From the NCBI GenBank assembly GCA_020853075.1, contig JADYZS010000446.1:1-5952 (forward strand): a stretch of 5,952 bases of DNA, given 5' to 3'. Every line of letters starts with the position of its first letter. The stretch's first letter is position 1. A program made the position numbers and the translations under genes. The DNA is from Anaerolineae bacterium. GTDB taxonomy: Bacteria; Chloroflexota; Anaerolineae; JADYZS01. Positions 5,557-5,952 of this stretch are shown piece after piece. The notes under the pieces were generated by a model. The model saw nothing but the letters and a program-made list of their open reading frames with translations. It did not search any database and was not told where the DNA came from.

Positions 5557-5584
5557 CCCCTGGCATAACTCAGCCGAGATGTAC
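5557..5584 (-). repeat. Right terminal inverted repeat of the IS630 element
   Basis: Read inward on the minus strand it begins GTACATCTCGGC. It matches the left repeat (4221-4248) at 22 of 28 positions and starts immediately after the transposase stop codon. Confidence 0.9.
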
Positions 5585-5586
5585 TA
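5585..5586. repeat. TA target-site duplication, right copy of the IS630 element
   Basis: The TA directly adjoins the right terminal repeat. It pairs with the copy at 4219-4220, and both lie in a CTAG context. Confidence 0.9.
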
Positions 5587-5952
5587 GCCACCCTTGCGCC
5601 TCGTCGTAGAGTTGGCGGACGGCCCCAGCCCACTCCTGCACCTCAGGCCGCATGGGTTGTTCTTCCTTGAGCCGGTGTAGATCCCGCAGGAGATGAACCC
5701 AGCAACGCTGATGCCGCCCAGGAATCAGGTTGCCAAGCCAAGGCTTGACTTGGTAGGCCCCGTAGAAGTCGCTGACCAACACCCCCCGAAAGCCCGCACC
5801 CAACAGACGCTGTGCCACATGATGGCTCCGGCTGGCCGAGTAGGCGTAATAGCGAACCGCCTCGGCTCCCTCCGTCGCCGTCACCCAGACATACCCGTTC
5901 TGTCCGTCTTCTCGCCATCCCGTTTCGTCCTGGTGCACCACCGACTCCCCAC
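5585..5952 (-). pseudogene. IS66-family transposase, central fragment running off the right edge
   Basis: Part of the same IS66 transposase as 3835-4218, upstream of the IS630 insertion. From the window edge it reads GESVVHQDETGWREDGQ, with the first catalytic Asp in DET, followed by YVWVTATEGAEAVRYYA, then GVLVSDFYGAY with the second catalytic Asp, and the conserved QRCWVHLLRDLHRLKE block. It ends ...DEAQGWL at the junction. Translation would run five codons into the IS630 repeat (VHLG) and stop at 5570-5572. About 122 codons are visible. With the C-terminal fragment the window holds about 249 codons, roughly half of a typical IS66 TnpC, so the N-terminal half lies beyond 5952. Confidence 0.92.

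Larger units (their letters stand above)
4221..5584 (+). mobile_element. IS630-family insertion sequence (Tc1/mariner-like), complete but with a frameshifted transposase
   Basis: A 1364-bp element bounded by 28-bp imperfect inverted repeats and flanked by TA at 4219-4220 and 5585-5586. TA duplication is the signature of the IS630/Tc1/mariner group, and the site here is the preferred CTAG context: the reconstructed target is GCTAGC. It sits inside an IS66 transposase gene in opposite orientation, so the IS66 element arrived first. It encodes one transposase in three reading frames with two +1 shifts. The DDE residues are all present: Asp at 4923-4925, Asp at 5175-5177 and Glu at 5395-5397. An internal promoter and ribosome-binding site precede the first ORF. 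Confidence 0.94.
3825..5952 (-). mobile_element. IS66-family insertion sequence, right end outside the window, interrupted by an IS630 element
   Basis: The transposase fragments at 3835-4218 and 5585-5952 belong to one IS66-family element. IS66 termini typically begin with GTAA, and GTAA occurs at 3825-3828, ten bases beyond the transposase stop, which I take as the inner-chromosome end. IS66 makes 8-bp target duplications, so GAATTAGG (3817-3824) is the predicted duplicate to be found at the far end, outside this window. The end lies about 25 bp upstream of the rplY -35 box. The terminus assignment is inference, because the partner inverted repeat is not visible. Confidence 0.72.

Noticed and set aside
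3825..5952. The nested IS region as a new defence or mobile system
   Set aside because: Every coding segment in it is explained by IS66 or IS630 transposase sequence and no cargo gene is present.

Overview
This window looks like bacterial chromosome from a moderately GC-rich species outside the best-studied phyla. A Chloroflexota-like host is my best guess. It rests on a T-box-controlled serS outside an obvious Firmicutes context, a TL5-type L25 with an acidic tail, and a palindrome (GTAGAGACG...CGTCTCTAC) of a kind I recall from Chloroflexota and cyanobacterial genomes. None of these is decisive, so the phylum call is inference.

Layout. Positions 1-1361 (+) hold the 3' part of a MATE-family multidrug/cation antiporter gene whose true start lies upstream of the window. 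It converges, with a gap of only 20 bp, on serS (seryl-tRNA synthetase, minus strand, 1382-2650). The roughly 370 bp between serS and the next gene is a structured leader. A well-preserved T-box riboswitch (about 2684-2971, minus) reads out as a serine sensor: specifier UCC, discriminator-reading UGGC, a 9-bp stem III, a T-box motif and an intrinsic terminator. Upstream of it lies a perfect 13-bp palindrome, then rplY (ribosomal protein L25/Ctc, minus, 3022-3693) with a good SigA-type promoter at 3771-3799. rplY and serS point the same way and no convincing promoter was seen between them. rplY may therefore feed transcripts into the serine-sensing attenuator.

The right third is mobile DNA. 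An IS66-family transposase gene (minus) enters from beyond the right edge, and its element appears to end at a GTAA terminus at 3825, about 25 bp upstream of the rplY -35 box. An IS630-family element (4221-5584, 1364 bp, plus strand) is nested inside that gene. It has 28-bp imperfect terminal inverted repeats and a TA target duplication. Removing the element and one TA rejoins the IS66 reading frame exactly. The IS630 transposase has its DDE residues spread over three reading frames through two +1 shifts, one at an A5G5 run, so it is either decayed or partly recoded.

Functionally the left two thirds are housekeeping translation genes plus an efflux pump, and the right third is nested insertion sequences. 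I found no CRISPR array, tRNA, rRNA, or evidence of a new defence or biosynthetic system.
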